DNA of 64,000 bases, from contig JAHHHA010000006.1 of the NCBI GenBank assembly GCA_019359615.1, forward strand, positions 1 to 64,000, given 5' to 3'. The DNA comes from Cyanosarcina radialis HA8281-LM2. GTDB lineage: Bacteria; Cyanobacteriota; Cyanobacteriia; Cyanobacteriales; CCAP-1448. Every line of letters begins with the position of its first letter. Position 1 is the first letter of the stretch. The position numbers were made by a program, and so were the translations under genes. Below, piece after piece: positions 7,245-15,408 of this stretch. The notes beneath the pieces were generated by a model. That model searched no databases. It saw only the letters and a list, made by a program, of their open reading frames with translations, and was not told where the DNA came from.

Positions 7245-7907
7245 ATGCCAGTGTGTGCCACCAGGCGAAACCCTTCTGGGCTGTGGACGAAATCGGGGTT
7301 ATTGAGGCTAGGCAAGATCGTTGCTCAAGCTCGGAATGCGCGGGGATTGAGCCAGAGGGAAGCGATTAGATTTATTGCCGAAAAGACGGGACGGACGATC
7401 GCCGACAAAACGCTGTCGAATCTGGAAAATGGCGTGGGCGAGCCGAAGTACTCAACGCTGGCGATCGTCGCGGCGGCTGAATTGGTGCGTAACGCACAGA
7501 CCAAAAAAGCGTTAACGGTGCGGGATTTCTGCGAGATTGCGGCGGAAGAATGGATTCCAGCCCAACTGGAATCGAGTACGGCAGACGATCTATGGATGCC
7601 ATCTCCACGGGAATGGCAAAGGTTGTCAAGCTTGTTCGTTCGGTCGATGGATGCCATCGGGATCGATATCTACTCGGCTTCAGAGAAGTCGGGGGTTTCA
7701 GTGGTTCAACTTGGCGCGTTGGCAGAGAATCAAGCTGGATACAGTATGTGGATCGATACTCTGGAGAAACTCTGTCCGCTACTTTTCCAAGTAGAGCAGT
7801 GGCAAGAAACCACTGCTTTGATTGCCAGCGATACGCGCTCCGCGCACGCAAGCGATCGCACTTATGCTGGGCGGGTTGAGGATTTACTTAAAGATCTGAA
7901 ACGATGA
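7245..7907 (+). CDS. XRE-family regulator (220 aa)
   Basis: Residues about 22-85 are an XRE/Cro-type helix-turn-helix (LGKIVAQARNARGLSQREA...LSNLENGVGEPKYSTL). The C-terminal portion, about 100-210, is an uncharacterised all-soluble domain rich in Trp and Leu. It contains no Ser-Lys peptidase motif, so this is not a LexA/CI-type self-cleaving repressor as far as can be seen. It is the only rightward gene in this element and is divergent from the RHH gene across shared operators, suggesting a master switch. Confidence 0.75.
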   Translation: MPVCATRRNPSGLWTKSGLLRLGKIVAQARNARGLSQREAIRFIAEKTGRTIADKTLSNLENGVGEPKYSTLAIVAAAELVRNAQTKKALTVRDFCEIAAEEWIPAQLESSTADDLWMPSPREWQRLSSLFVRSMDAIGIDIYSASEKSGVSVVQLGALAENQAGYSMWIDTLEKLCPLLFQVEQWQETTALIASDTRSAHASDRTYAGRVEDLLKDLKR

Positions 7908-8301
7908 AAGTAGCTACTAAAACGGGTTGAGATAGCCATATGAGTTGGGCTTGAATCGTGGTGGCAATTTGATTGCCAAAGCGATCGAGGATGACTAAGT
8001 GTTGGGTAGCGATTTGATGCTGCTGCAACTGAGACTTGAGATCGAACCACTGTTGAGGATCGGAAAAATAGTTGGGCGCGTATTCTTCTACTGGAAGTTG
8101 GCAGAGGAGTTTATAGGGGTGGTTTTGAGCCAAAATTCGATCGGTAGATCCGTCTATGACTGCGGTTGGTTGTTTAATGGCTTGGATAGACCAGTTGATG
8201 GCGGTCACTTTGGCATCAAATTCTGCTCGTTCTGGACTGTCGAACAAGTTAGGGCAAACATAAGAATCGATGTCAGCAGAACGTCCTTTATAGCTATACA
8301 A
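7888..8301 (-). CDS. Hypothetical PAS-like protein (137 aa)
   Basis: The protein reads as a single PAS-like fold: AVIDGSTDRILAQNHPYKLLC, a Pro-rich turn, a helix with DLKSQLQQHQ, and a terminal strand pair LVILDRFGNQIATTIQAQ. It starts at TTG and overlaps the 3' end of the convergent XRE gene by 20 bp. There is no effector domain, so it would act as a stand-alone sensor, partner domain or fragment. Family assignment is by pattern only. Confidence 0.5.
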   Translation of the reverse strand: MYSYKGRSADIDSYVCPNLFDSPERAEFDAKVTAINWSIQAIKQPTAVIDGSTDRILAQNHPYKLLCQLPVEEYAPNYFSDPQQWFDLKSQLQQHQIATQHLVILDRFGNQIATTIQAQLIWLSQPVLVATFIVSDL

Positions 8302-8517
8302 GAGGCGATCGCCTTGTGCGATCGTGAATAATTCAAAGATGGCATTTTGAAAAAATTATTTTCATCTTCAAAGTCTGGAAAAAGTGACAACCTTACGATC
8401 TTCCTCGCTTTTGGCAGGTCAAGTCTCTTTGCTCCAAGAAAGCAGTTAGTGATTGGAGGGATTTAGTGTGCCGCAGGCAATTGTTGCGAATTGACCATAG
8501 ACAATTGTTTTGGTCAA

Positions 8518-9636
8518 CTAACCTAAAAGCTTTTCCGCTTGAGTCATTAACTCAAAGGCTGTTTGATGGTGTCTCTCTTGTAAAAATAGGTGGTAGATCC
8601 GACAGTGTACGTCTACTGAATGCCCCATCCATTTAGCCGCGATCGCCACATCTACTCCCAGGGCTGCGGTTCTGCCTGCATAGGCGTGACGCAAGTGGTA
8701 GGGCGGAAAAGGAATGCCCAAGTCCTGTTTAAAAGTTTTAGAAACTACTGCTCCTAGATCGTTGTTGTTCTCGGCTTTGGGCAAGGGGGGCTTCTTTACA
8801 TCCCACAGTTGAAATTCTGACAGCCAGGCTGAAGAACAGGGGTAGCACAATCTTTCACCCGTCTTGGTTGACGCTAAAACTCGTAAGACTCCAGGCGAAG
8901 AAGCCAGGCGAGATGTATCTAAATGCCAAAGTTCGTGCGGTCTAATGCCAAATGTGGCTATGACTCCGAAGCTCCAGCGCCAAGCGGGATCGGCAATTTG
9001 GTAGTACCAGGCTTCGATCTCCTCGTCGCTGGGCAAATCTCTGGGGGAAACGTGTTTGGGGCTGTAGGCACCAATTAAGGGTTTGAAGTTACATTCAATG
9101 CCCGCGATCTCGGCTAGTTTCTGACAGGCTACGACCCAACGCTTGCGATTGCGGGTTTCTGGGCGCGAGCGTTTGAGAATTGCTGCTTTGAGGAGGTCGG
9201 TACTCAGCAATTCTTCGGCTGGCAAATGTCGGAAGATGGCAGTGAATTCTTTCTTGAAGGTGTTGAGTTTCGTGGGGGTCTGAGGACGCGACTCAAAATA
9301 GTTTTGAGTAAATTTTTCGACCCATTCGCCAATTGTAGTTCGATCGGTCTGGAGAACCTGCGTTGATTGCTGTTGTTTGAGATACGGTGTCCAGTCAAAT
9401 GTCTTACTGTCAAGCAGTACGCTGATTTCTTTTGCCTTGGCTTCTGCTAGCTTCAACCCAATTGGATTAGCAGAAATACCCAAAGCTAAACTCCGTTGTT
9501 TGCTGGCTATTTCTCCTGGCTGTGGTGGAAAAGTTGCACGCAGATAGAGCTTGCCACCTACCTTTCTAATTTGTACTCGAATGTTAGCCGTTTTCAGCCT
9601 GCCATTAGCCTGACCGATACGTCCGTCAATATCCAT
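8518..9636 (-). CDS. Tyrosine recombinase (integrase), Arm-binding type
   Basis: This 372-residue phage/ICE-type integrase has an N-terminal arm-DNA-binding domain (about 15-85) and a SAM-like core-binding domain (about 105-185). The catalytic domain carries Arg in FGIRPHELW, Lys in ASTKTGERL, HLRHAYA, MGHS, and the nucleophile Tyr in CRIYH. All catalytic residues are present, so it is probably active. Its start lies about 130 bp from the tRNA 3' end, marking the tRNA as the integration target. The gene order int-regulators-replication matches an integrated plasmid-like element. Confidence 0.9.
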   Translation of the reverse strand: MDIDGRIGQANGRLKTANIRVQIRKVGGKLYLRATFPPQPGEIASKQRSLALGISANPIGLKLAEAKAKEISVLLDSKTFDWTPYLKQQQSTQVLQTDRTTIGEWVEKFTQNYFESRPQTPTKLNTFKKEFTAIFRHLPAEELLSTDLLKAAILKRSRPETRNRKRWVVACQKLAEIAGIECNFKPLIGAYSPKHVSPRDLPSDEEIEAWYYQIADPAWRWSFGVIATFGIRPHELWHLDTSRLASSPGVLRVLASTKTGERLCYPCSSAWLSEFQLWDVKKPPLPKAENNNDLGAVVSKTFKQDLGIPFPPYHLRHAYAGRTAALGVDVAIAAKWMGHSVDVHCRIYHLFLQERHHQTAFELMTQAEKLLG

Positions 9637-9766
9637 TTACCTAAATCTTACCTAAATTTAATGGTCTATTACCATCAAATATACCTGTTTAATTGACTGT
9701 AATTAATCGGATTTAGGGATGGGAAAGGGGAGCGAAAGCCTTGCTGAGAGAGGGAATGATAGTCAA

Positions 9767-9849
9767 TCCAGAGTGCTGGGGTCGAACCAGCCTTGGGATT
9801 CCTCCCACGGATTATGAGTCCGCTGCCTAAACCGCTCGGCCAACTCTGG
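9767..9849 (-). tRNA. Type II (long variable arm) tRNA with CAU anticodon
   Basis: The cloverleaf reads: acceptor CCAGAGT/ACTCTGG with A discriminator, D-arm GCC...GGC, anticodon stem GCGGA/TCCGT with loop CTCATAA (anticodon CAT, plus-strand 9814-9816), variable-arm stem GGGA/TCCC, and T-arm GCTGG-TTCGACC-CCAGC. No CCA is encoded. CAU normally belongs to short-variable-arm Met or Ile tRNAs, whereas the long arm and body resemble Tyr/Ser/Leu tRNAs. Identity is therefore uncertain. Its 3' end is the integration site of the element to the left. Confidence 0.8.
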
Positions 9850-10000
9850 AAGTGCTATTTATTGTAGCAAGCTGTGGGATCTCGAACCACTGAAGTTAGC
9901 ATGAAAGCATTCCAGTCAGTTTTAGATTATGATAATTGACGAGTTATTTTGGGCTTGGCGGCACTAAGAGCGAGCGAAAAACCCTGAAGTGAAGAATTGT

Positions 10001-10666
10001 ATGAAAATCAATTACACGGTATGGCTGACATCAATTTTGCTCCTGCTGATGGTAGGTTTCGGCCTTACCACCGGAACTGTAGGGTTTTCTTTGGGTGACT
10101 CTGCTCTCAAAGGGGTAACGCAGCCTGAGAGTCGGCCTGGGAAAAAGATAGGTGGTAACAAGCAGATTCATATCGGTAAAGAGGGACTGGAAATCATCCC
10201 AGAAGAAGACATCCTGGCTAAGGTCAGGGTAAAAATCTACAACGATGGCAAAGCTGGGGCTGGAAAAAAACAATCGGAATCTAAGGTCAAGAAGAAATCG
10301 ACCGAATCGGAAGAAACTAGCTCCGAAGAAACCAGATCCGAACCAACCAGATCCAGGCGAACTCGATCGAGGCGCACTAGATCGGAAGAGGCTAGCACTG
10401 ATGAAACTAGATCTGAAAGCCGGAGATCGAGAAGAAGATCCAAGCGCACTAGATCGGAAGAGGCTAGCCCTGATGAAACCAGATCTGAACGCACTAGATC
10501 GAGAAGGAGATCCAAGCGCTTGAGATCGGAAGAGGCTAGCACTAATGAAACCAGATCTGAAAGCCGGAGATCTAGGAGAAGATCGAGCAGAATTAGATCG
10601 GAAGAGTCTAGCTCCGAGCGACCCAGAAGATCTTCAAGGAGCCGCAGGCGGTCTTCTGAGGAATAA
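10001..10666 (+). CDS. Secreted Arg/Ser/Glu-repeat protein (221 aa)
   Basis: The protein starts MKINYTVWLTS with a clear signal peptide or membrane anchor (hydrophobic about residues 8-28); a GTG 12 bp upstream is an alternative start. After a linker of about 60 residues comes a low-complexity region of alternating basic and acidic residues. It is built from 24-residue repeats (RSEEASTDETRSESRRSRRRS type) encoded by a 72-bp tandem repeat. No enzymatic domain is visible. The protein may be an extracellular or periplasmic polyampholyte, but no function can be assigned. It stands alone between a tRNA and queC. Confidence 0.6.
   Translation: MKINYTVWLTSILLLLMVGFGLTTGTVGFSLGDSALKGVTQPESRPGKKIGGNKQIHIGKEGLEIIPEEDILAKVRVKIYNDGKAGAGKKQSESKVKKKSTESEETSSEETRSEPTRSRRTRSRRTRSEEASTDETRSESRRSRRRSKRTRSEEASPDETRSERTRSRRRSKRLRSEEASTNETRSESRRSRRRSSRIRSEESSSERPRRSSRSRRRSSEE
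10379..10594. repeat. 72-bp tandem repeat (three units plus partial)
   Basis: Units begin with AGATCGGAAGAGGCTAGC at 10379, 10451 and 10523. A fourth partial copy begins at 10595. The period is exactly 72 bp, or 24 codons, so copy-number change keeps the reading frame. Confidence 0.9.
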
Positions 10667-10743
10667 ACAAGAGATTGGGTTTGGAGTCTAAAAAGTGAGA
10701 AGCGTGGAGCGAGATCGACCCGATTCGATCTCGCCTTAATACC

Positions 10744-11427
10744 CTACGACTGGAAGCTATAGGGAAGCGGATCTTTAAGCCCCAGTTCGGCAAAAGCAGC
10801 AAGTCGCAACTGGCAGGAATCGCAAACCCCACAAGCTAACTCCTCGCCAGCATAGCAAGACCAAGTTTTCTCCCAAGGAACGCCGAGACGATTTCCTAAT
10901 TCCACGATCGCGGTTTTCTTCAGATCGATTAGCGGCGTAACAATAGCAATCGGTTCTCCTTCCCGTCCCTGTTTCGTGCCTAACCGAAATACTTCCTGCA
11001 TGGCTTGAATGTAATCGGGGCGGCAGTCTGGATAGCCAGAATAATCTAAAGCATTGACTCCAATATAAACTCGTTGTGCTTCGATCGCTTCGGCGTAAGC
11101 TAAAGCGAAGCTCAAAAAAATCGTGTTGCGAGCCGGAACGTAAGTGATGGGAATCGATGCTGACATTTCCTGCAAGGAACGCTCTGTTGGCAAGTCAATT
11201 GCCAGATCTGTTAATGCCGAACCACCCCAAGCTCTTAAATCGAATTGCACCACTTGATGCGCCGCCACGCCAGCACTCAGAGCGATCTTGGCAGCGGCCT
11301 CTAACTCTCGTCGGTGTCGTTGCTGGTAGTCAAATGAGAGAGCATAGCATTCCCAACCATCTTTCTTAGCTTGATAGAGAACCGTCGAGGAATCTAACCC
11401 TCCAGATAATAAAACGACCGCTTTCAT
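10744..11427 (-). CDS. queC: 7-cyano-7-deazaguanine synthase QueC
   Basis: QueC converts 7-carboxy-7-deazaguanine to preQ0 with ATP and ammonia, a cytosolic step of queuosine synthesis. The 227-residue length is typical. The PP-loop SGGLDSS lies at residues 8-14, the conserved VPARNTIFLS region near 115-125, and the zinc-binding Cys cluster SCYAGEELACGVCDSCQLR near 190-208. No other que gene is adjacent. I see no preQ1 riboswitch in the upstream 330 bp. Confidence 0.95.
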   Translation of the reverse strand: MKAVVLLSGGLDSSTVLYQAKKDGWECYALSFDYQQRHRRELEAAAKIALSAGVAAHQVVQFDLRAWGGSALTDLAIDLPTERSLQEMSASIPITYVPARNTIFLSFALAYAEAIEAQRVYIGVNALDYSGYPDCRPDYIQAMQEVFRLGTKQGREGEPIAIVTPLIDLKKTAIVELGNRLGVPWEKTWSCYAGEELACGVCDSCQLRLAAFAELGLKDPLPYSFQS

Positions 11428-11770
11428 CGTGAAATTCTCCTTATCAGTTATATGAATAATATTTATCTAAGTTATGGATCTCGACGATCGTTGTTGTCAT
11501 CGCCAATCGAGTTCGGATCTTTGTAACCTCCATCCGCTGGTCGTTCTAAGTAATTATCTCTAGTGGATCTGACGGTCGATCGAAGATGGCGATCGATATT
11601 CAGGCTAAAATCGCTAAGAATTCGATTGCTGCTTGAGGAACATCAACCTCCCTTTTAAATTCTTTACAATAAGAACCGCTATGGTACTATCTGGATGGTC
11701 TAAGGCAGCTAACTGTGGTTAACTGACCTCATGCCAGTGGTGGAGGAGTATATTAGGAGTGCAAAATAGC
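11428..11770. promoter_or_regulatory. Intergenic region with promoter for the oxidoreductase
   Basis: The region separates divergent queC and the oxidoreductase. On the plus strand TTTACA (11663-11668) and TACTAT (11685-11690) are 16 bp apart and form a plausible housekeeping promoter. An AGGAG ribosome site at 11755-11759 decides the ATG at 11771. Nothing else is recognised. Confidence 0.5.
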
Positions 11771-12844
11771 ATGTCAGCTAGACATCTCGATGCCCATTTG
11801 CAACGAAAGGGAATGCCACCCATTAAAATCGGCGTAGTCGGCGTTGGCAATATGGGACAACATCATACTCGAATTTTGACAATGCTCAAGGATGTTGAGC
11901 TAGTAGGGGTAGCAGATATCAACGTCGAACGAGGTTTAGACGTTGCCAGTAAGTATCGAGTCCGCTTTTTTGAAGATTATCGCGACCTTTTACCCTATGT
12001 CGATGCAGTGTGCGTGGCTGTCCCCACTCGCTTGCATTATGAGGTAGGTATGGCTTGCCTCCAAGCTGGGATCGATGTCTTAGTGGAAAAACCAATAGCC
12101 GCCAGCATTGCTGAGGCTGAGTCTTTGGTGAACACCGCTGCTGAGTATGACTGTATTTTGCAAGTCGGGCACATCGAACGGTTCAATCCAGCCTTTCAAG
12201 AACTCTGTAAAGTCCTCAAAACCGAAGAGTTGCTGGCGATAGAAGCTCACCGCATGAGTCCCTACTCTCACCGGGCCAATGATGTCTCTGTAGTTTTGGA
12301 TTTGATGATCCATGACATCGACTTGATGCTGGAACTAGCAAACTCGTCGGTCATTAAGCTGACCGCTAGCGGCTCTCGTGCTTCTAACTCTGGTTACTTA
12401 GATTACGTCACCGCTACATTGGGTTTTGCTAATGGCATCGTCGCTACTTTGACATCTAGCAAAGTAACGCACCGCAAAGTCCGTCAGATTTCGGCTCATT
12501 GTAAAAATTCCTTGACAGAAGCAGATTTTCTCAATAATGAAATTCTGATCCATCGGCAAACTACAGCCAACTATATGACCGATTACGGTCAGGTGCTATA
12601 TCGCCAAGATGGTCTAATCGAAAAGGTATACACCAGCAATATCGAACCTTTACACGCTGAATTAGAGCATTTTGTTAACTGCGTCCGAGGCGGCAATCAA
12701 CCCTCTGTAGGAGGCGAGCAAGCACTAAAAGCATTGCGGCTAGCAAGTTTAATCGAACAAATGGCTCTTGACGGTCAAGTTTGGCACCATCCAGCTTGGG
12801 AAGAACGTCGCGAGTTGACTTCGCCGATGATTACAGTCAGCTAA
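11771..12844 (+). CDS. Gfo/Idh/MocA family NAD(P)-dependent oxidoreductase
   Basis: This 357-residue protein has an N-terminal Rossmann domain with the dinucleotide motif GVVGVGNMGQHH (about residues 20-31), the family motif EKPIAASIAEAE near 110-121 containing the catalytic EKP, and a C-terminal alpha/beta substrate domain (VGHIERFNPAF, then HDIDLMLEL). Substrates of the family are sugars and derivatives such as UDP-sugars or inositols; the specific one cannot be read off. Start ATG 11771 is preferred over GTG 11759, which overlaps the Shine-Dalgarno. Confidence 0.85.
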   Translation: MSARHLDAHLQRKGMPPIKIGVVGVGNMGQHHTRILTMLKDVELVGVADINVERGLDVASKYRVRFFEDYRDLLPYVDAVCVAVPTRLHYEVGMACLQAGIDVLVEKPIAASIAEAESLVNTAAEYDCILQVGHIERFNPAFQELCKVLKTEELLAIEAHRMSPYSHRANDVSVVLDLMIHDIDLMLELANSSVIKLTASGSRASNSGYLDYVTATLGFANGIVATLTSSKVTHRKVRQISAHCKNSLTEADFLNNEILIHRQTTANYMTDYGQVLYRQDGLIEKVYTSNIEPLHAELEHFVNCVRGGNQPSVGGEQALKALRLASLIEQMALDGQVWHHPAWEERRELTSPMITVS

Positions 12845-12883
12845 TTGCGCTCTGTGGTAGTCAAAAACTTCGCCCGACAGACC

Positions 12884-12906
12884 GACAGGGGTGCAAAACC
12901 CCTGTC
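12884..12906 (+). terminator. Hairpin after the oxidoreductase gene
   Basis: GACAGGGG and CCCCTGTC form an 8-bp stem with a TGCAAAA loop 40 bp past the stop codon. No T-run follows, so termination efficiency is uncertain. Confidence 0.45.
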
Positions 12907-12915
12907 TCATACCTT

Positions 12916-12935
12916 GAGTCCTCGGAAGAGGACTC
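12916..12935. repeat. GGAA-tetraloop hairpin
   Basis: GAGTCCTC-GGAA-GAGGACTC is a perfect 8-bp hairpin between the oxidoreductase gene and the left attachment site. Confidence 0.5.
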
Positions 12936-12982
12936 AGTTAGCATTTGCAAGCGAATGAGTTGATAAAGAAGATCGAATTTAA

Positions 12983-13000
12983 CGGGTCTGACGGGACTCG
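12983..13000. other. attL: left attachment copy of the tRNA-Asp 3' end
   Basis: CGGGTCTGACGGG then A then CTCG, matching 17 of 18 bases at 30443-30460. It represents the displaced tRNA 3' end at the host-element junction. Confidence 0.85.
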
Positions 13001-13056
13001 TATACTATATGCTATATTGGCTTCTAGAGACACTTCTAGCCAAAGACAGAGCTAGA

Positions 13057-13076
13057 TTACTAGAGTATTACTAGAA
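13057..13076. promoter_or_regulatory. Putative integrase arm-type sites, left end
   Basis: TTACTAGAG (13057-13065) and TTACTAGAA (13068-13076) are direct repeats 11 bp apart, immediately before the integrase gene. Matching copies lie at 30306-30315 and 30364-30372. Confidence 0.55.
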
Positions 13077-13078
13077 AG

Positions 13079-14329
13079 ATGTATAGCACTACCACAAGCC
13101 ACTGGGGTCTGATCAGAGTTTCTACAGATAAGGGCTACCTACGCTTACAATTCCCGTCAGCCCTTAGTCGCACCTTCTACGGCAAGCGCCAGTTCTTTAA
13201 AGGTCTGGGTAGACCAGATACGCCCCAAAATCGGGAATGGGCTGAAAGATTAGTCAGCAGGATGCAAGCTGACATTGACCATCCTGATGCTTCTAAGTTG
13301 TTCGATCCGTCCTTAGAGAAATACTTAGGCATCAAGGTTGATAATGTGATCGCTCATCCCAGTAGTAATTCACTTCAATTGAAAGAGTTATGGTTTGAAT
13401 TTATTGAATTTAAATTGAGGACGGGTAAGATTGCTCAAACCACTTATAAAACCAGATACAAACGGACTTTCTCTAATTGGTTAGAACCGTATTTAGATGA
13501 GACTCTTTCGTATGAATTAGCAGAGAGAATTACTTTCGATCTGTTAGATAAAGTCTACAAGCCTAATTTGAAAAAAATGATAACAGCCTTGAAAGAAGCT
13601 TGCGATCGAGCAATCGGACAAGGAAAGTTACATTGCAATTTTTTTGCTAATCTTACTGACAGCATTAAAGTTAGTAAGAAATCTAGGCAACTATCAGAAG
13701 AGGAAGACTATAGAGCTTTTAGCCTCAAAGAAAGGGATATTATCCTTAAATCTTTCCGTCAATCGAACAAGTTAGCAGAAAGACAAATTGCCGATTTGAT
13801 AGAGTTTTTATTTTTAACAGGCTGTAGATTGGGAGAAGTTTTTGCCCTTAAATGGCAAGATGTCAAACAAGATTGGATCGTGTTCGATGAATCTTACTCT
13901 AGCGAAACCAAAATAACTGGACCTACCAAAACTGATACTATTAGGATTTTTAGAACTAAAGGGTATGGGCGACTGAATGGTTTAATCGATCGCTTACGCA
14001 CTAAACCTCATAAAAACAGCGATTACATCTTTACTACTGTTACAGGTAAGCAATACGATCGCTATAAGGTCAGTTCTGTCTGGCTAGGAAGCGACAAAAG
14101 CAAAAACGGGGTTGCGTATTACTATCCTGGAGTTGTTGCTAGATTAGTTGATGAAGGTGATATCAGTCAGTATCTAAAGCCTAGTGCTACACGCCATACT
14201 TTTATTACTCTTCAAGCTCATAATGGGGTAGATTTGAAGCTTCTAGCTGATTCAGTAGGCAACTCTGTTGATGTCATTTACAATCACTATTTAGGAGTAA
14301 ATAGAGAAGCTACTTTGGCTGATATTTAA
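13079..14329 (+). CDS. Tyrosine recombinase (integrase) of the tRNA-Asp element
   Basis: This 416-residue site-specific recombinase has an N-terminal arm-binding region (about 1-60), a SAM-like domain (about 100-200), and a catalytic domain with FLTGCRLGEVFALKW (Arg), FRTKGYGRL (Lys), SATRHTFIT (His/Arg equivalent with His shifted), SVGNSVD in place of the usual GH motif, and YNHYLG (Tyr). The GH-to-GN change occurs in some active phage integrases. It faces into the element from attL and is followed by a strong terminator, so it is an independent transcription unit. Confidence 0.9.
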   Translation: MYSTTTSHWGLIRVSTDKGYLRLQFPSALSRTFYGKRQFFKGLGRPDTPQNREWAERLVSRMQADIDHPDASKLFDPSLEKYLGIKVDNVIAHPSSNSLQLKELWFEFIEFKLRTGKIAQTTYKTRYKRTFSNWLEPYLDETLSYELAERITFDLLDKVYKPNLKKMITALKEACDRAIGQGKLHCNFFANLTDSIKVSKKSRQLSEEEDYRAFSLKERDIILKSFRQSNKLAERQIADLIEFLFLTGCRLGEVFALKWQDVKQDWIVFDESYSSETKITGPTKTDTIRIFRTKGYGRLNGLIDRLRTKPHKNSDYIFTTVTGKQYDRYKVSSVWLGSDKSKNGVAYYYPGVVARLVDEGDISQYLKPSATRHTFITLQAHNGVDLKLLADSVGNSVDVIYNHYLGVNREATLADI

Positions 14330-14337
14330 TAGATTGG

Positions 14338-14376
14338 AAATCAGGGCTAGAGCCAATCTAGCCCTGATTTTTTATT
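14338..14376 (+). terminator. Intrinsic terminator after integrase
   Basis: A 14-bp stem AAATCAGGGCTAGA / TCTAGCCCTGATTT with a GCCAA loop, followed by TTTTA, begins 8 bp past the stop codon. It is near-symmetric, so it may also stop leftward transcription from the replication block. Confidence 0.9.
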
Positions 14377-14404
14377 CAATTATCAAGGTGCTGTTGGGTG
14401 AGCC

Positions 14405-14581
14405 TTAGTCTTGATTATCCTCTGGACAGGTAGCTCCTTTATTTATCGATCCATTTCCTCCGCAAAAAAAGCATAGATCCTCTATCAATTCCCCTTTGCC
14501 GTTGCAATAGGGACATTCTTCGTATTCTCTACTATCGTTGCTGTTGTAGTCTGAGTCAGTCCTACCAAGGAAGTTCGTCAG
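14405..14581 (-). CDS. Small zinc-ribbon protein (58 aa), unusual CTG start
   Basis: The frame ends with two DnaJ-like knuckles, ECPYCNGKGE and LCFFCGGNGS (CxxCxGxG twice), then a Thr/Cys/Pro tail and TAA. Directly upstream the only start available is CTG at 14581, which overlaps the stop of the preceding gene (CTGA). It may be translationally coupled to that gene or joined to it by frameshifting. Zinc-ribbon proteins of this size are common in phage genomes; the function is unknown. Confidence 0.45.
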   Translation of the reverse strand: MTNFLGRTDSDYNSNDSREYEECPYCNGKGELIEDLCFFCGGNGSINKGATCPEDNQD

Positions 14582-14973
14582 TCATCCTCATCGTCATCAT
14601 CGTCATCAATTTCCCCGTCTATAGCATCATCGTCATCAGGGGAAGCACCTAAAAGCTTTGGTAAATCCGGCACTTCATCGGGCTTTTTCAACCCTTGTGC
14701 AACCATAAAAGTTGACATCATTTGCCAGTTTTGTTGAGCCTTTTGTAGCTTTTCGTTCAACTCGTCAAGCTGCGTTTCTGATTTACATATATCGTTCCTC
14801 ATCCTGTAGTAGCGATTCATAGAGGTTGATTCTCCTTGAACCTTAATCTTCAAATCTTCAAGCACCTTGGCAAAATCATCGTTTTCGTCTAAGTCTGCTG
14901 TCAGTTCAATCCGTTCGTATTCGTTATTTCCTAGATGATTGTGAGCCAAATAAGATAGCGTTCTGAGTTTCAT
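14578..14973 (-). CDS. Hypothetical protein with acidic tail (131 aa)
   Basis: No family is recognised. Residues about 55-90 predict a coiled coil (NDICKSETQLDELNEKLQKA), and the C-terminus ends in a run of Asp/Glu. Acidic tails of this kind occur in phage DNA-mimic or SSB-like proteins, but nothing else supports such a role. It lies 3 bp after the 68-residue gene in the leftward replication operon. Confidence 0.6.
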   Translation of the reverse strand: MKLRTLSYLAHNHLGNNEYERIELTADLDENDDFAKVLEDLKIKVQGESTSMNRYYRMRNDICKSETQLDELNEKLQKAQQNWQMMSTFMVAQGLKKPDEVPDLPKLLGASPDDDDAIDGEIDDDDDDEDD

Positions 14974-14976
14974 GAT

Positions 14977-15183
14977 TTACTCCTGTGGTTTGCATTGGGT
15001 TACTTCAACTGCGCGATCGCACAATAATTGCCAAATAATTTCAGCTTGCTCCTTTTCAAAAATACAAGTAGCTCCACCCATTTCGACCTTGACAAAACCA
15101 TCAATGTTAGTAGCTGAACTGACTAGCTCTAGATTGATAATTTGATTGTCGATTTTGATTAATATTATTGGCGGATCGCTCAT
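14977..15183 (-). CDS. Hypothetical small protein (68 aa)
   Basis: A mostly beta-strand protein, with DPPIILIKIDNQIINLELVS at the start and a Cys-containing middle. No known family is recognised. It is part of the tightly packed leftward operon behind the replication gene. Confidence 0.55.
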   Translation of the reverse strand: MSDPPIILIKIDNQIINLELVSSATNIDGFVKVEMGGATCIFEKEQAEIIWQLLCDRAVEVTQCKPQE

Positions 15184-15198
15184 TAATTTCTCCCTTTA

Positions 15199-15396
15199 TC
15201 AGTTCAAAACCGTTCTAGAATTTAGGATGTACTGATAGATTTCTTGTCCCCATTTCTCCTGAAAAACTTCAATTGCTAGATCGACCTCTTCATCAGTTTT
15301 TGTCCTGTCAGTAGCGATCGATATCCATTCCGCGATCGCTTCCTCTGAAACGTTATGCTCGGCAAGATATGTAAAGTCATAAGCTGTTTGTGGCAT
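15199..15396 (-). CDS. Hypothetical small protein (65 aa)
   Basis: An all-helical acidic protein of 65 residues (AEHNVSEEAIAEWISIA, then DEEVDLAIEVFQEKWGQEIY). No family is recognised. It starts 12 bp after the replication gene stop, with a GAGGTACTTG ribosome-site region, so it is cotranscribed. Confidence 0.55.
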   Translation of the reverse strand: MPQTAYDFTYLAEHNVSEEAIAEWISIATDRTKTDEEVDLAIEVFQEKWGQEIYQYILNSRTVLN

Positions 15397-15408
15397 TCAA
15401 GTACCTCC

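Larger units (their letters stand above)
1..9766. mobile_element. Right part of an integrated plasmid-like element, open at left edge
   Basis: A tyrosine recombinase gene (8518-9636) starts about 130 bp from the 3' end of a tRNA gene, the usual layout of an element integrated at a tRNA 3' end. Inward of it are plasmid-type genes on the same strand: XRE and ribbon-helix-helix regulators, a winged-helix replication protein, a ParB-like protein and tandem 22-bp iterons. The other attachment copy is not in the window, so the left border is unknown and the start given is only the window edge. Whether it is an integrated plasmid, an ICE or a remnant cannot be decided: no relaxase or conjugation gene is visible. 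Confidence 0.6.

Noticed and set aside
11428-11640. preQ1 riboswitch upstream of queC
   Set aside because: I could not find the compact pseudoknot pattern near the queC ribosome site.
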